Part shown: positions 26,347-34,420 of the stretch, one piece after another | How positions within the stretch are numbered: the stretch's first letter is position 1 | How the letters are laid out: every line of letters begins with the position of its first letter | Assembly (NCBI RefSeq): GCF_031198435.1 | Contig: NZ_CP133548.1 | Coordinates: forward strand, 1 to 64,000 | DNA from: Pleionea litopenaei | GTDB taxonomy: Bacteria; Pseudomonadota; Gammaproteobacteria; Enterobacterales; Kangiellaceae | Direction: 5' to 3' | DNA length: 64,000 nucleotides | The notes under the pieces: generated by a model | The model's input: the letters and a program-made list of their open reading frames with translations, nothing else | Databases searched by the model: none | What the model was told of the DNA's origin: nothing | Made by a program: the position numbers and the translations under genes

Positions 26347-28750
26347 TAGTCTTATTCAGAATTATTTTTTAGCTGCATATCGCTCACTGACTAAGGACAA
26401 AGTTAATTTAGTACTAACTATTTTAGGATTGAGCTTTGGGTTATGTGCATCTCTTTTGGTGATAATTTATGCTATTAACGAAAGCTCTTACGATAAGTTT
26501 CAACCCAACAGTGAAACCACATATCGAGTGGTTCAACACCACGTGCCTTCGAGTTCTGATTATCCGTTAACAACACCCAGAGCAGATCAGCATATCAGAA
26601 AGATTCCCGGAGTAGAGGATGTCTTTACTTTGATTCGTACTCAATGGATCTTTAATAGCAAAGTTAAAATCGGAGATATGTTTTTCAATTTGGATCATTT
26701 ACAAGGTGCTCCAGAAAATATCAATGATTTTGTAAAAATTGAAACGATTGATGGCGATTTAGTCAAAGTACTAGCCGAGCCTGATTACATTGCCCTTTCA
26801 GAGTCTGAAGCTAATCGATTATATGGTACAACTGATGCCGTTGGTAAGACTATGTTATTTGTTAAATATGATGTAACTCTTACTGTTGGAGCTGTGTTCA
26901 AAGATTTGCCTGACAACACTCACTTTGCAATCGAGTCAATGTTGTCTTCTAAACCTTATATGAGAGCGAGGGGGAACCATTCGTTTACTTATATTCGTAT
27001 GTCTGAAAATGCCGATAAGGATTTAATTGAGAAAGAGCTTACTAGAATTTATGCGGAGCTTTGGAATTGGGACCCAAAAGAACTTACATTTTATTTACAA
27101 CCGATGCTTGATATTCATTTAGATGATAATTTAATGAACGATATGAAGTTTGGGGGCTCCAAACAGTCGCTAAATATTGCGATAATATTAAGTTTATTAT
27201 TATTACTAATTTCAAGTTTTAATTATATCAATATGAGCGTTGCGCAAGCAGGAATGCGAGCAAAAGAAGTAGGCGTGCGTAAAGTTCTAGGCGCTTCGCG
27301 TAGGCAAATAATTACTCAGTTTTTAAGTGAGTCAGTTGCGATTGTAATCATTGCAACGTTAATCGCATCTTGCTTAGTTGAGTTGTTGTTACCTGAGTTT
27401 AGTAATTTGGTTAGTCGGGATCTAACGATTGACGATTGGTTAGTTTATGCCGTTTGTGTAGTTTTAGGTGCTGTCTTGGTCGGTGTGGCCTCTGGTTTGT
27501 ATCCGGCTTTGTTTATTTCATCTTACAATACTCGGCAAGTTTTGAGTGGAGATCTACAAAGAGGAAAGACCGCGGTTACTGTTCGCAAAATACTAATGAT
27601 ATTTCAGTCTGGATTTTCGATCGCATTAATCATTGGTGCGATAACCCTTTATTCTCAGGTTAACTTTTTGAAAGACTTGCCAGTTAATTATGAGAAAGAG
27701 AATCGGCTTCGTATTACAGATGCTCCAGAGCAACTAATATATTCTCCAGAGAGCGCTGCATTGTTTAATGATATGATGCAAATTGAAGGCGTGATTTCTG
27801 CTACACCTGCTGATTTTGAACTAACCAAGTCAACTTATGCAGGGATATCAAATGTGCTGATTTCTGGTGTTGACTCGTTTACAAATGAAGTTGCTTATGG
27901 AGGTGTCGGCTTTGATGCAGTTAAGACATTGGGCTTAACTCTAATAACTGGTCGTGATTTCACGCGTGACCATGCTTCTGATTGGTTTAACCCCGAAACG
28001 AATAGTGCCTCCATATTAATTCCTGAGTCACTTTTGACTGCGGCAGGCTACGACAATCCAGAGCAAGCGTTAGGTAAAGTTTGGCAATTTAACGCTGGAC
28101 GAGTGAATGATTTGCAGGGGAGAGTGGTAGGTGTTTTTAAGGATGTCAAAATAGGATCATCCAAAGAGCGTTCCTTACCCGTTGTTTTTGCTGCGGGTTT
28201 ACCCGCATCGGGCGTAAACTCAGTGGTAATTAATGTTGTAGATAGCCGAGATCCATTATTACTGCAACGCCTAACCCAGTTTATAAAAACTCGACTTGAT
28301 GTCAATCCTGTGAATATTGAGGTAGTTTCAGATAAATATGAAATGATTTATAGAGAAGAGAATAATTTAACTCGTTTAGTAACTATCTTTTCGATGTTGG
28401 CGGTTTTCTTAACCTGCGTAGGAATGTTTGGGTTGACAGCCTTTAATACACAACGACGTAGTCGTGAAGTGGCCATACGTAAAGTTTTAGGCGCTTCAAG
28501 GATGAGTTTGGTTAAGTTACTGACAAAGGAAGCCTTAGTTCTCTCCTTGGTCAGCGTGATCCTGTCTTTTCCCTGCGCATTTTGGGCGGTAGACAGTTGG
28601 CTAAGTCATTATAATGATCGTATAAGCCAGTCGCCTTGGATATATTTATTTTCCCTAGTTACGGTGTTAACCATAACTTGGGTGACTATTTCTTATATAG
28701 CTTTTAAAACGGCAAGTTCCCGGCCGTCGAATGTTCTAAGAGCTGAGTAG
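26336..28750 (+). CDS. MacB/FtsX-like ABC transporter permease (two FtsX units)
   Basis: The 804-residue inner-membrane protein shows a membrane helix at about 20-45, a large periplasmic domain (about 50-270), a cluster of membrane helices (about 275-445), a second periplasmic domain (about 450-670) and three last helices (about 680-795). The repeated motif EVGVRKVLGASR / EVAIRKVLGASR before helices in each half marks a tandem of two FtsX domains fused in one chain. It works with the overlapping ATPase and the HlyD-like adaptor. A role in exporting the peptide is inferred from position and shared regulation. Confidence 0.9.
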   Translation: MQSNSLIQNYFLAAYRSLTKDKVNLVLTILGLSFGLCASLLVIIYAINESSYDKFQPNSETTYRVVQHHVPSSSDYPLTTPRADQHIRKIPGVEDVFTLIRTQWIFNSKVKIGDMFFNLDHLQGAPENINDFVKIETIDGDLVKVLAEPDYIALSESEANRLYGTTDAVGKTMLFVKYDVTLTVGAVFKDLPDNTHFAIESMLSSKPYMRARGNHSFTYIRMSENADKDLIEKELTRIYAELWNWDPKELTFYLQPMLDIHLDDNLMNDMKFGGSKQSLNIAIILSLLLLLISSFNYINMSVAQAGMRAKEVGVRKVLGASRRQIITQFLSESVAIVIIATLIASCLVELLLPEFSNLVSRDLTIDDWLVYAVCVVLGAVLVGVASGLYPALFISSYNTRQVLSGDLQRGKTAVTVRKILMIFQSGFSIALIIGAITLYSQVNFLKDLPVNYEKENRLRITDAPEQLIYSPESAALFNDMMQIEGVISATPADFELTKSTYAGISNVLISGVDSFTNEVAYGGVGFDAVKTLGLTLITGRDFTRDHASDWFNPETNSASILIPESLLTAAGYDNPEQALGKVWQFNAGRVNDLQGRVVGVFKDVKIGSSKERSLPVVFAAGLPASGVNSVVINVVDSRDPLLLQRLTQFIKTRLDVNPVNIEVVSDKYEMIYREENNLTRLVTIFSMLAVFLTCVGMFGLTAFNTQRRSREVAIRKVLGASRMSLVKLLTKEALVLSLVSVILSFPCAFWAVDSWLSHYNDRISQSPWIYLFSLVTVLTITWVTISYIAFKTASSRPSNVLRAE

Positions 28751-28762
28751 ATACAAATCAAT

Positions 28763-28791
28763 TGCGGCTTAGTAGGGCTGAGCCGCAGTTT
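28763..28791 (+). terminator. Hairpin after the exporter operon, possible terminator
   Basis: Arms TGCGGCT (28763-28769) and AGCCGCA (28781-28787) form a 7-bp GC-rich stem 12 bases after the permease stop. Only GTTT follows, so termination would be weak. Confidence 0.4.
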
Positions 28792-28924
28792 CACTACAAG
28801 AGTGTCAAAATTAAATATTTCGTTTTCGTCAGTCTTAGCTGGATTAACCCCCGTGAAATAAATTACACTACCGCAACTAAATAATTTCGTTTAGAACAAT
28901 GTCTTTTCAATGGAGTCTAACAGC

Positions 28925-29446
28925 ATGGTTAGATTGTTATTATTGAGCACATGCTTATTTACGCTAAATGCGTGTGTATCTAAGACAGTCGCGAATAGTC
29001 AGCAGACCTCGGCGCCTCTTGAAAAAAGCAAATACCAAACCTTCGTCTCTGCTGGTTCGTCTTTACCACTTACCACAGTGACGACGATAGACGGTGAGGT
29101 CATTGATTTTACTCAAGATAAATCGCGTAAGTTGATCATATTATTTGCTACTTGGTGCTCAGACTCTCAGCGAGCCATGAAGGCGTTAAGTCAATCGAGC
29201 ATGTTGCAAGAAGATGACCTACATATTATTGCCATCGCCCGAGAAAATTCCATCGATGAAGTGCGTCAGTTTAAACAAGACTATAATTTGCCCATCGATT
29301 TTGTTGCCGATGTCGATCGCAGTATCTACCAACAATTTGCTGAGGCGGGTATTCCGCGTTTAGTCATGGTCGATGGTAGTAATACGGTGATCGATGCGGT
29401 GCTTGCAGAAGGTAGCAATCAGTTGGACTTGATTCATTGGCAGTAA
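28925..29446 (+). CDS. Thioredoxin-fold lipoprotein (TlpA/AhpC-like) with a single active-site Cys
   Basis: I choose ATG 28925, since GGAG lies nine bases upstream; an earlier in-frame ATG at 28910 lacks a site. The product begins with a lipoprotein signal ending LNAC, so Cys17 would be lipidated and the protein anchored outside the inner membrane. Residues about 60-165 have the thioredoxin-like order with ATWCSDS where disulfide oxidoreductases have WCxxC, and a cis-Pro in GIPRLVMVDG. The resolving Cys is absent, which argues against a normal thiol-disulfide reductase and suggests a peroxiredoxin-like or binding role. Link to the exporter next door is unknown. Confidence 0.75.
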   Translation: MVRLLLLSTCLFTLNACVSKTVANSQQTSAPLEKSKYQTFVSAGSSLPLTTVTTIDGEVIDFTQDKSRKLIILFATWCSDSQRAMKALSQSSMLQEDDLHIIAIARENSIDEVRQFKQDYNLPIDFVADVDRSIYQQFAEAGIPRLVMVDGSNTVIDAVLAEGSNQLDLIHWQ

Positions 29447-29480
29447 ACTAAGTTTATTTGCAAGTTATCCAAAATAAAAA

Positions 29481-29504
29481 AGCCGACGTTCTGTCGGCTT
29501 TTTT
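29481..29504. terminator. Bidirectional rho-independent terminator
   Basis: AGCCGAC (29481-29487), loop gttct, GTCGGCT (29493-29499), then TTTTT on the + strand and an A-run upstream that serves the - strand. It lies between convergent genes. Confidence 0.9.
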
Positions 29505-29528
29505 ATCAAGTGAAGGCTCAACTAGCGC

Positions 29529-30002
29529 TTAACGTCGCTCATCGTCACGACGCTCTTTGATGTTGCTTGTGATGTTGAGTGACTTCCGATAGTCACGAAT
29601 CGCGTGCTGTTCGATCAAAATATTCACCGCGGTAAATACTTGATGAATGTCGTCTCCAATAGCTGGCGTTCCACCTCCTGGAGCCGTAGCGAGATTCCAG
29701 TGTTCCAATAACTCATTGTAGGCGGGTATATCGTTCGCAAATAGTTCAAAACACCCCGGCCCCCAGGTGACCGGCATGGCACCGCCGTCACCAAAATCAG
29801 TGGATCGCGCAGCATTACATTCTGTTGGACCAGCGAAAGGACCGCGATCATCATAATGTGCCGAACTACCAGAGCCGGTGACCGTTGTGTAGTACCAGCC
29901 AGGTGATGTAACAGGACCAGCAGCCATAATAGAATTTGCTAGGCCCGTTGCGAGTAACGTAGCTGCGATCATAAGTCGTTTATTCATAAAACGCTTTTTC
30001 AT
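29529..30002 (-). CDS. Exported protein of unknown family (paralogue of the next gene)
   Basis: The 157-residue product has an N-terminal signal peptide (positively charged start, hydrophobic core, cut near MAAG). The mature part begins with SPGWYYTTV, carries two cysteines (TECNAAR and GPGCFEL) that could form one disulfide, NDIPAYNELLEHWN in the middle and a charged tail (KERRDDERR). A good Shine-Dalgarno (AGGAG) precedes the ATG. I do not recognise the family. The neighbouring gene on the same strand encodes a protein with the same layout, so the two arose by tandem duplication. Confidence 0.75.
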   Translation of the reverse strand: MKKRFMNKRLMIAATLLATGLANSIMAAGPVTSPGWYYTTVTGSGSSAHYDDRGPFAGPTECNAARSTDFGDGGAMPVTWGPGCFELFANDIPAYNELLEHWNLATAPGGGTPAIGDDIHQVFTAVNILIEQHAIRDYRKSLNITSNIKERRDDERR

Positions 30003-30100
30003 ACTATTCTCCTAATTCTTTCGTCATACACCGAAATTGAACGACCATTTCCGTGTTGAAATCTTGTTGCCAAAGAAACCAGTTATTTCGGGTAATTCAA

Positions 30101-30568
30101 TTAGCGTTCGCCTTTCTCTTCGGCTTTACGCGGTTGAATATTGCTGACTTTATTCATGGCTTCGCGATAGTTACGGATCGCATGGTGTTCAATCAAAACA
30201 TTCACTTCACTAAGCACATATTCCATTTCTGCATCAAGGCTGGGCAGCCCAGTGTTAGGGCCAGTTGCTAGATTCCAATGCTCTAGAAGTTCGTTGTAGG
30301 CCCAAATATCGTTGTCGTGTAAATAGAAGCAACCTGGACCACCATCCCATGGAATCGAGCCGCCATCACCATAGTCGTTCCAGCGAACAGCATCGCATTC
30401 CGCTTTGGTGCTAAAAGGACCATTCCTACCAAATGTTGCCGAGCCACTCGCGTAGCTGACCGTGGTGTAATACCAACCCGGTGAAGAAACCGGCCCGATA
30501 GCATCTGCTGATTGGCTGCAAAGTGAGGCCGTTAAAACGATGGCACTGGCAAGTAATGTGGATTTCAT
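30101..30568 (-). CDS. Exported protein of unknown family, tandem paralogue
   Basis: This 155-residue protein has a signal peptide (cut near SADA) and the same ordered motifs as the gene 98 bases downstream: SPGWYYTTV, one Cys in KAECDAVR, GDGGS, one Cys in GPGCFYLHDNDI, AYNELLEHWNLATGP, VNVLIEHHAIRNYR, and a basic and acidic tail. A GGGAGA ribosome site precedes the start. Identity between the pair is around half by eye. No enzymatic signature is visible. Periplasmic or secreted location is inferred from the signal peptide. Confidence 0.75.
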   Translation of the reverse strand: MKSTLLASAIVLTASLCSQSADAIGPVSSPGWYYTTVSYASGSATFGRNGPFSTKAECDAVRWNDYGDGGSIPWDGGPGCFYLHDNDIWAYNELLEHWNLATGPNTGLPSLDAEMEYVLSEVNVLIEHHAIRNYREAMNKVSNIQPRKAEEKGER

Positions 30569-31150
30569 AAAAACATCTCCCTGGAGCTTCTTAAGTATTT
30601 AGCGGTTAAAGTGAAATAACCCCTGTCTGTGTATTGCTTTCGTATTTCTGACTTGCGATTAATTCGGCAGGTCATTGAGTTCGATACTAAGCTGGCGGGC
30701 TAAAAAGGCGAGAAAATTGACTGGACAATCGTGGTTAAATTGCTGGCGCAGTGCCGTATTAGAGCCGGGAAGAAACCTTTTGTTGTTCTTTCAACTCTAT
30801 GAATTTATTGATAAATATTGGTTTTTACCGAAATTTACCAGAACCCTTACTTAACATCTTGGGCGGCGCACCGCACAATGACCCAACAATGTAAGAATGT
30901 CTTGAATTCCCACTGTTTTTATCTCGAATTCGAGTTAGCCATTGCTAAATGAAAGGCTCAGAGAGAATGGCTTAGATGACGTGAGAGTGGCGAACAAACA
31001 CGGAGAATTAAAGACTGTTTAACAACCTAGTATGGTGTACTTTTTAGACGCAACATCAAATAGGTTCGATATCGAGTAAGCACAACATCAAGTTTTGAAG
31101 ATAACGTCTGGTTTCAATCGTAACCTAGAGTCGTTACAGGAGAGGAAAGC
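30569..31150. other. 582-bp gap between divergent genes; possible gene remnant
   Basis: No convincing gene is present. On the - strand, about 30658-30783, an open stretch reads FLPGSNTALRQQFNHDCPVNF and onward to LNDLPN-stop. It looks protein-like but has no start codon, so it may be a decayed C-terminus of an unknown gene. The rest should hold the two promoters. Confidence 0.35.
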
Positions 31151-31747
31151 ATGAATAGTAGTCAGTCTAAATCCGCGAATACGAATCGGATCAAAAATCT
31201 AACGGCCTCAGTCATACTGATTGGCAGCTTAACCGCAACGTCTTTGCTTCACGCACACAAGTTTCTCTCTGAAATAATTACTGAGGCCAATTTGGGTGCA
31301 AATGCCGTGTTTATTACTGTGGCGACTTTTCATCTCACTCAAGAAGACATGACCACCCTAGAGCAAGCTAACCAACCCATTGATTATTTTGTGGAATCGA
31401 TCCAAGGGTACGATGGGCAACCAAAGGTTGCCATTCGTTCACGACAACGCGAGGTCGAAGAAAGTTGTGAAGCGTCGCAATCGAAAACATGCGGACAATT
31501 CGATCATTTCACGCGAGGAAGAGCCGCCGCGCTAAATACTTGTTATGACTTATATCAAGCTGAGCCCGAGGCATACCCCACGGAATTAGTGCCGATGTAT
31601 TTAGGGCCTGCAACCTTTGTTGATGTCGACACCGCCAGTGATGAGCATCACCTCAACTATCATTTGAGCCAGGGTTTAACCTTTAGCTGTGGTTACGTTA
31701 CATGGGTCTTAAAAGATAAAGCGAAAGAGTCTCGCTATTCGTATTAA
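31151..31747 (+). CDS. Exported protein of unknown function
   Basis: The 198-residue product has a charged N-terminus and a hydrophobic segment (about 19-35, ending LLHAH), consistent with a signal peptide. The mature part holds four cysteines (EESCEASQSKTCGQF, NTCYD, FSCGY), which suits an oxidising compartment. I recognise no family. The sequence begins HKFLSEIITEANLGANAVFITVAT and has no catalytic motif I can point to. An AGGAG-type site precedes the ATG. The stop overlaps the stop of the convergent gene. Confidence 0.65.
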   Translation: MNSSQSKSANTNRIKNLTASVILIGSLTATSLLHAHKFLSEIITEANLGANAVFITVATFHLTQEDMTTLEQANQPIDYFVESIQGYDGQPKVAIRSRQREVEESCEASQSKTCGQFDHFTRGRAAALNTCYDLYQAEPEAYPTELVPMYLGPATFVDVDTASDEHHLNYHLSQGLTFSCGYVTWVLKDKAKESRYSY

Positions 31748-33918
31748 TGATGAGCCATGGTCGTTGACGTTTGGTGACTCTTTGAACTGTCTTCGACCGC
31801 CATTGAAAGCATCTTAACGTTTTGCATTATACTGTCGAGATGTTGGTTCAGAAGCGAGCGATCTTTTGGAGAGAGCGTCATGTCGGCCAAAATAAAATGA
31901 CAGGTACCAGCGACGTTTCTCCAGCGTGGATTCAGAGGGATTTTCTCTAAACTTAAATATTTATCGAGCGAACGAGTACGCAAGGTTCCATTATCAATCG
32001 ATACGGTCCATAGCTTACTTTTCTCAGCAAGTTCAACTCGATTGGTTTTCGTATGTTTTTCCCAGATGGAGACCGCCTCAATCATTGTACTAACCAGCGA
32101 TTCCCGTAAGATTTGCTTTAACTCACTTTCATTGAATTTTTTGGCTTGTTCTTGTTGCTGTTTGTTGTCAGCGACAGGTTGCACGGTATCACTTGGAGAG
32201 TAAATTGCTTTATTTGTCGTATAGTCTTCAGGACTATGCGTTGAAGGTTGATTGTTTGCCTGATCGTGTGAAGAAGAGTTTTGTGATGCAGAGCTTTGTG
32301 AAGTTGAAAAGTGATTATTTGCCAGTAAATAAGACTCCAAAACACGGTCGTTAGAATCAAAGGTTTGTGTTGGGTCTGCCGTGAAATCATGGTTTAAGGT
32401 TTCACCTAGCGCTATTAGCTGTTGTTGGTGATATTTAATGTTTTGCAGTAACGATTGTTTTTCTTTGTGCTTTTTAAACCAATAGAATACGATAAATCCA
32501 ATACACAAAATAAGTGCGAGACTTGCAAGTAACACGATGTTGGTTAATCGTTGAATTTTGGTTTGTTGTTCCGCATTCGCTATTTGTTCTAAAGCAAGTT
32601 CATGTTCAACCTGTTGCTTTTCAATCGTGACTTGAATGGTTTTTAGGTCAGCGTCAAACTTTTGCGCTAAGAATGCTTCTCGTGTGGATGAGTACTTCTG
32701 TAGAAACTGAAGAGCAGTCTTTGGCTGATTGGTTTGATAAGCGTCGCTTAAAATTTTATACAGCTCAGCTTCCTTGGCTAAGTCGTTTTTCTTCTCTGCG
32801 TCAATTAATCCACTGTTGGCAAAAACGATAGCTTGGTCATTCTGTCCATTTTGCAAATAGTAATGAGCCCATGACAAATTGAGTTCAAGACGCAGATCAA
32901 AGGCACTGTCATTTTGCAGCTCACTGGCTTTGCTTAAAAAGTGCTTTGCCGAGTCAAGTTGTTGCTCTTCGAGTTGCAGTTTTGCAATGTTAATTAAAGC
33001 TCGAGCTTGTTCTCCTTTGGAGTTTTTATAGGCAATCGAGTCGGTCGCCTTTTGTTGATAAAAAGCTTTTTTCTGAGCATCATCTAAACGATTGTAGGTG
33101 ACGGCAAGATCTTCGTAAACATGGGTGATGTTATTAAATACTCGGCGGTCAAAATTGGGCTCTTGAGTGTAATTTAAAAACGTATCGAGCGCTTGTTCAT
33201 AATAATGAATGGCTTGCTCAGTGTTTTCTAGTTTAGTGTAGATTAAACCGATATTGTTTAAGGTTGTTCCTATCGGATATCGATCGCCTATTTCAAGCTT
33301 CAGCGCCAAACTTTTTTGATAAAATTCAAGCGCTGTTCGAAACTCTCCAAGTTGCGATTCAATGAGTCCAACATCATTAAAGCTCTTAGCCAATAAACGA
33401 TTATCTTGCTGTTGTTCCGCCATGGTTAAGGCTTTGTACAAATGCTGCTTAGAGAGCTCAAAATCTTTCGCAAAATAATATTTTTGTCCCATTTTACGAT
33501 GCCAGCGATAAGCGGCAATTGGCGAGCGATCAAATGCGCTGCTTTCTCGTGCGGAGGACAGATAGAAACTTTCTTGTTCACTATTGCCCAGTGAGTGATA
33601 GATCTCGACCAATGCTAATTGCAATAATAGCTTTTGTTGTTCGATATCTATCGTTGATTGATTCATGTGTTCGACGCTGTCTAGTAATTTATTACAGACT
33701 TGTAAAGCATTGTTATAATCGCCGGTTTTCATCACTTGCTCACACGCTTGGTTGGGAGCGACGGTGCTGTCGGAGCTGGTTTGTGACGCGAAGGTGGGTA
33801 CCTGGAAAGTAGCGAATAAAAAAAATTTTAAGAGAATGATTTTCCAACCCTTTGTAGTTAAGGCGATTGGCATTCTTTTTTTTAAAATATCAAGCAAGGA
33901 AGTTTTATAGTTTTGCAT
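31744..33918 (-). CDS. TPR-repeat single-pass membrane protein with uncharacterised cytoplasmic domain
   Basis: The 724-residue protein has a signal-like hydrophobic segment (about 28-44), then periplasmic tetratricopeptide repeats (about 55-410; for example NDVGLIESQLGEFRTALEFY and NNIGLIYTKLENTEQAIHYY), a coiled coil, a membrane helix (about 460-480, IVLLASLALILCIGFIVFYW) and a cytoplasmic part. The latter has a low-complexity S/Q/N-rich linker and a C-terminal domain (about 605-710) with EKSKLWTVSIDNGTLRTRSLDKYLS and NPRWRNVAGTCHFIL. The layout resembles TPR-linked histidine kinases, but I see no phosphoacceptor His or ATP-binding boxes, so signalling would be by another means. The start is uncertain. 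Confidence 0.75.
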   Translation of the reverse strand: MQNYKTSLLDILKKRMPIALTTKGWKIILLKFFLFATFQVPTFASQTSSDSTVAPNQACEQVMKTGDYNNALQVCNKLLDSVEHMNQSTIDIEQQKLLLQLALVEIYHSLGNSEQESFYLSSARESSAFDRSPIAAYRWHRKMGQKYYFAKDFELSKQHLYKALTMAEQQQDNRLLAKSFNDVGLIESQLGEFRTALEFYQKSLALKLEIGDRYPIGTTLNNIGLIYTKLENTEQAIHYYEQALDTFLNYTQEPNFDRRVFNNITHVYEDLAVTYNRLDDAQKKAFYQQKATDSIAYKNSKGEQARALINIAKLQLEEQQLDSAKHFLSKASELQNDSAFDLRLELNLSWAHYYLQNGQNDQAIVFANSGLIDAEKKNDLAKEAELYKILSDAYQTNQPKTALQFLQKYSSTREAFLAQKFDADLKTIQVTIEKQQVEHELALEQIANAEQQTKIQRLTNIVLLASLALILCIGFIVFYWFKKHKEKQSLLQNIKYHQQQLIALGETLNHDFTADPTQTFDSNDRVLESYLLANNHFSTSQSSASQNSSSHDQANNQPSTHSPEDYTTNKAIYSPSDTVQPVADNKQQQEQAKKFNESELKQILRESLVSTMIEAVSIWEKHTKTNRVELAEKSKLWTVSIDNGTLRTRSLDKYLSLEKIPLNPRWRNVAGTCHFILADMTLSPKDRSLLNQHLDSIMQNVKMLSMAVEDSSKSHQTSTTMAHH

Positions 33919-34420
33919 AGTCTATTAATGAAGCGTTGCCTATCTAGAAGCGTGGCCTGTTTTATTTATTGTTATTGTTTCAGGTCGTTATTTGCCTGAG
34001 ACTTCGGCCTCATTATGGCATAACTAAGAAACAAATATTGGTGAATACTCCCGTATTTTGGCTATTGGTATATGAGATGTTTGGGTGGCGTAAGGGGGAA
34101 GATAATAAGGGGTAACATAAAAGAAATGATATAAAAGTCGAAGATCGGCGCCTTGCTTCGTTTGAAAATAAATACCTTTGTCCTTCAACCAATCGCGAAA
34201 GAGCATACCGCCTGCACCGTCTTAACTTGTAAACGTCAAAGCGATAAAAACGTTGTAGATATAAAACTATATCCATAGCTGAACATTAAGAAAGGCTGAT
34301 ATTCACCGGGAGTATATGGGAGTGAGCAGAAGCAAGTTTAACTTGCCTATGCGAGTAAACCTGTATAATTTAACCTCTATAGTTTGAGATATTTTGATTT
34401 TTTTTAATAAGGATTCATTG
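33919..34420. other. 502-bp gap between divergent genes
   Basis: No well-supported gene. A 60-codon - strand frame (34024-34206, MLFRDWLKDKGIYFQ...) reads protein-like, but it has no clear ribosome site and no known relatives to me. TATAAT at 34364-34369 is a candidate -10 for the metalloprotease gene, without a good -35. Confidence 0.3.

Noticed and set aside
30658-30783. Protein-like - strand stretch ending in ELNDLPN
   Set aside because: It has no start codon and is too short to assign, so I only mention it in the gap entry.
34024-34206. 60-codon - strand frame starting MLFRDWLKDKGIYF
   Set aside because: It reads protein-like but has no ribosome site, and overlaps another frame of equal length. 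I could not support it as a gene.
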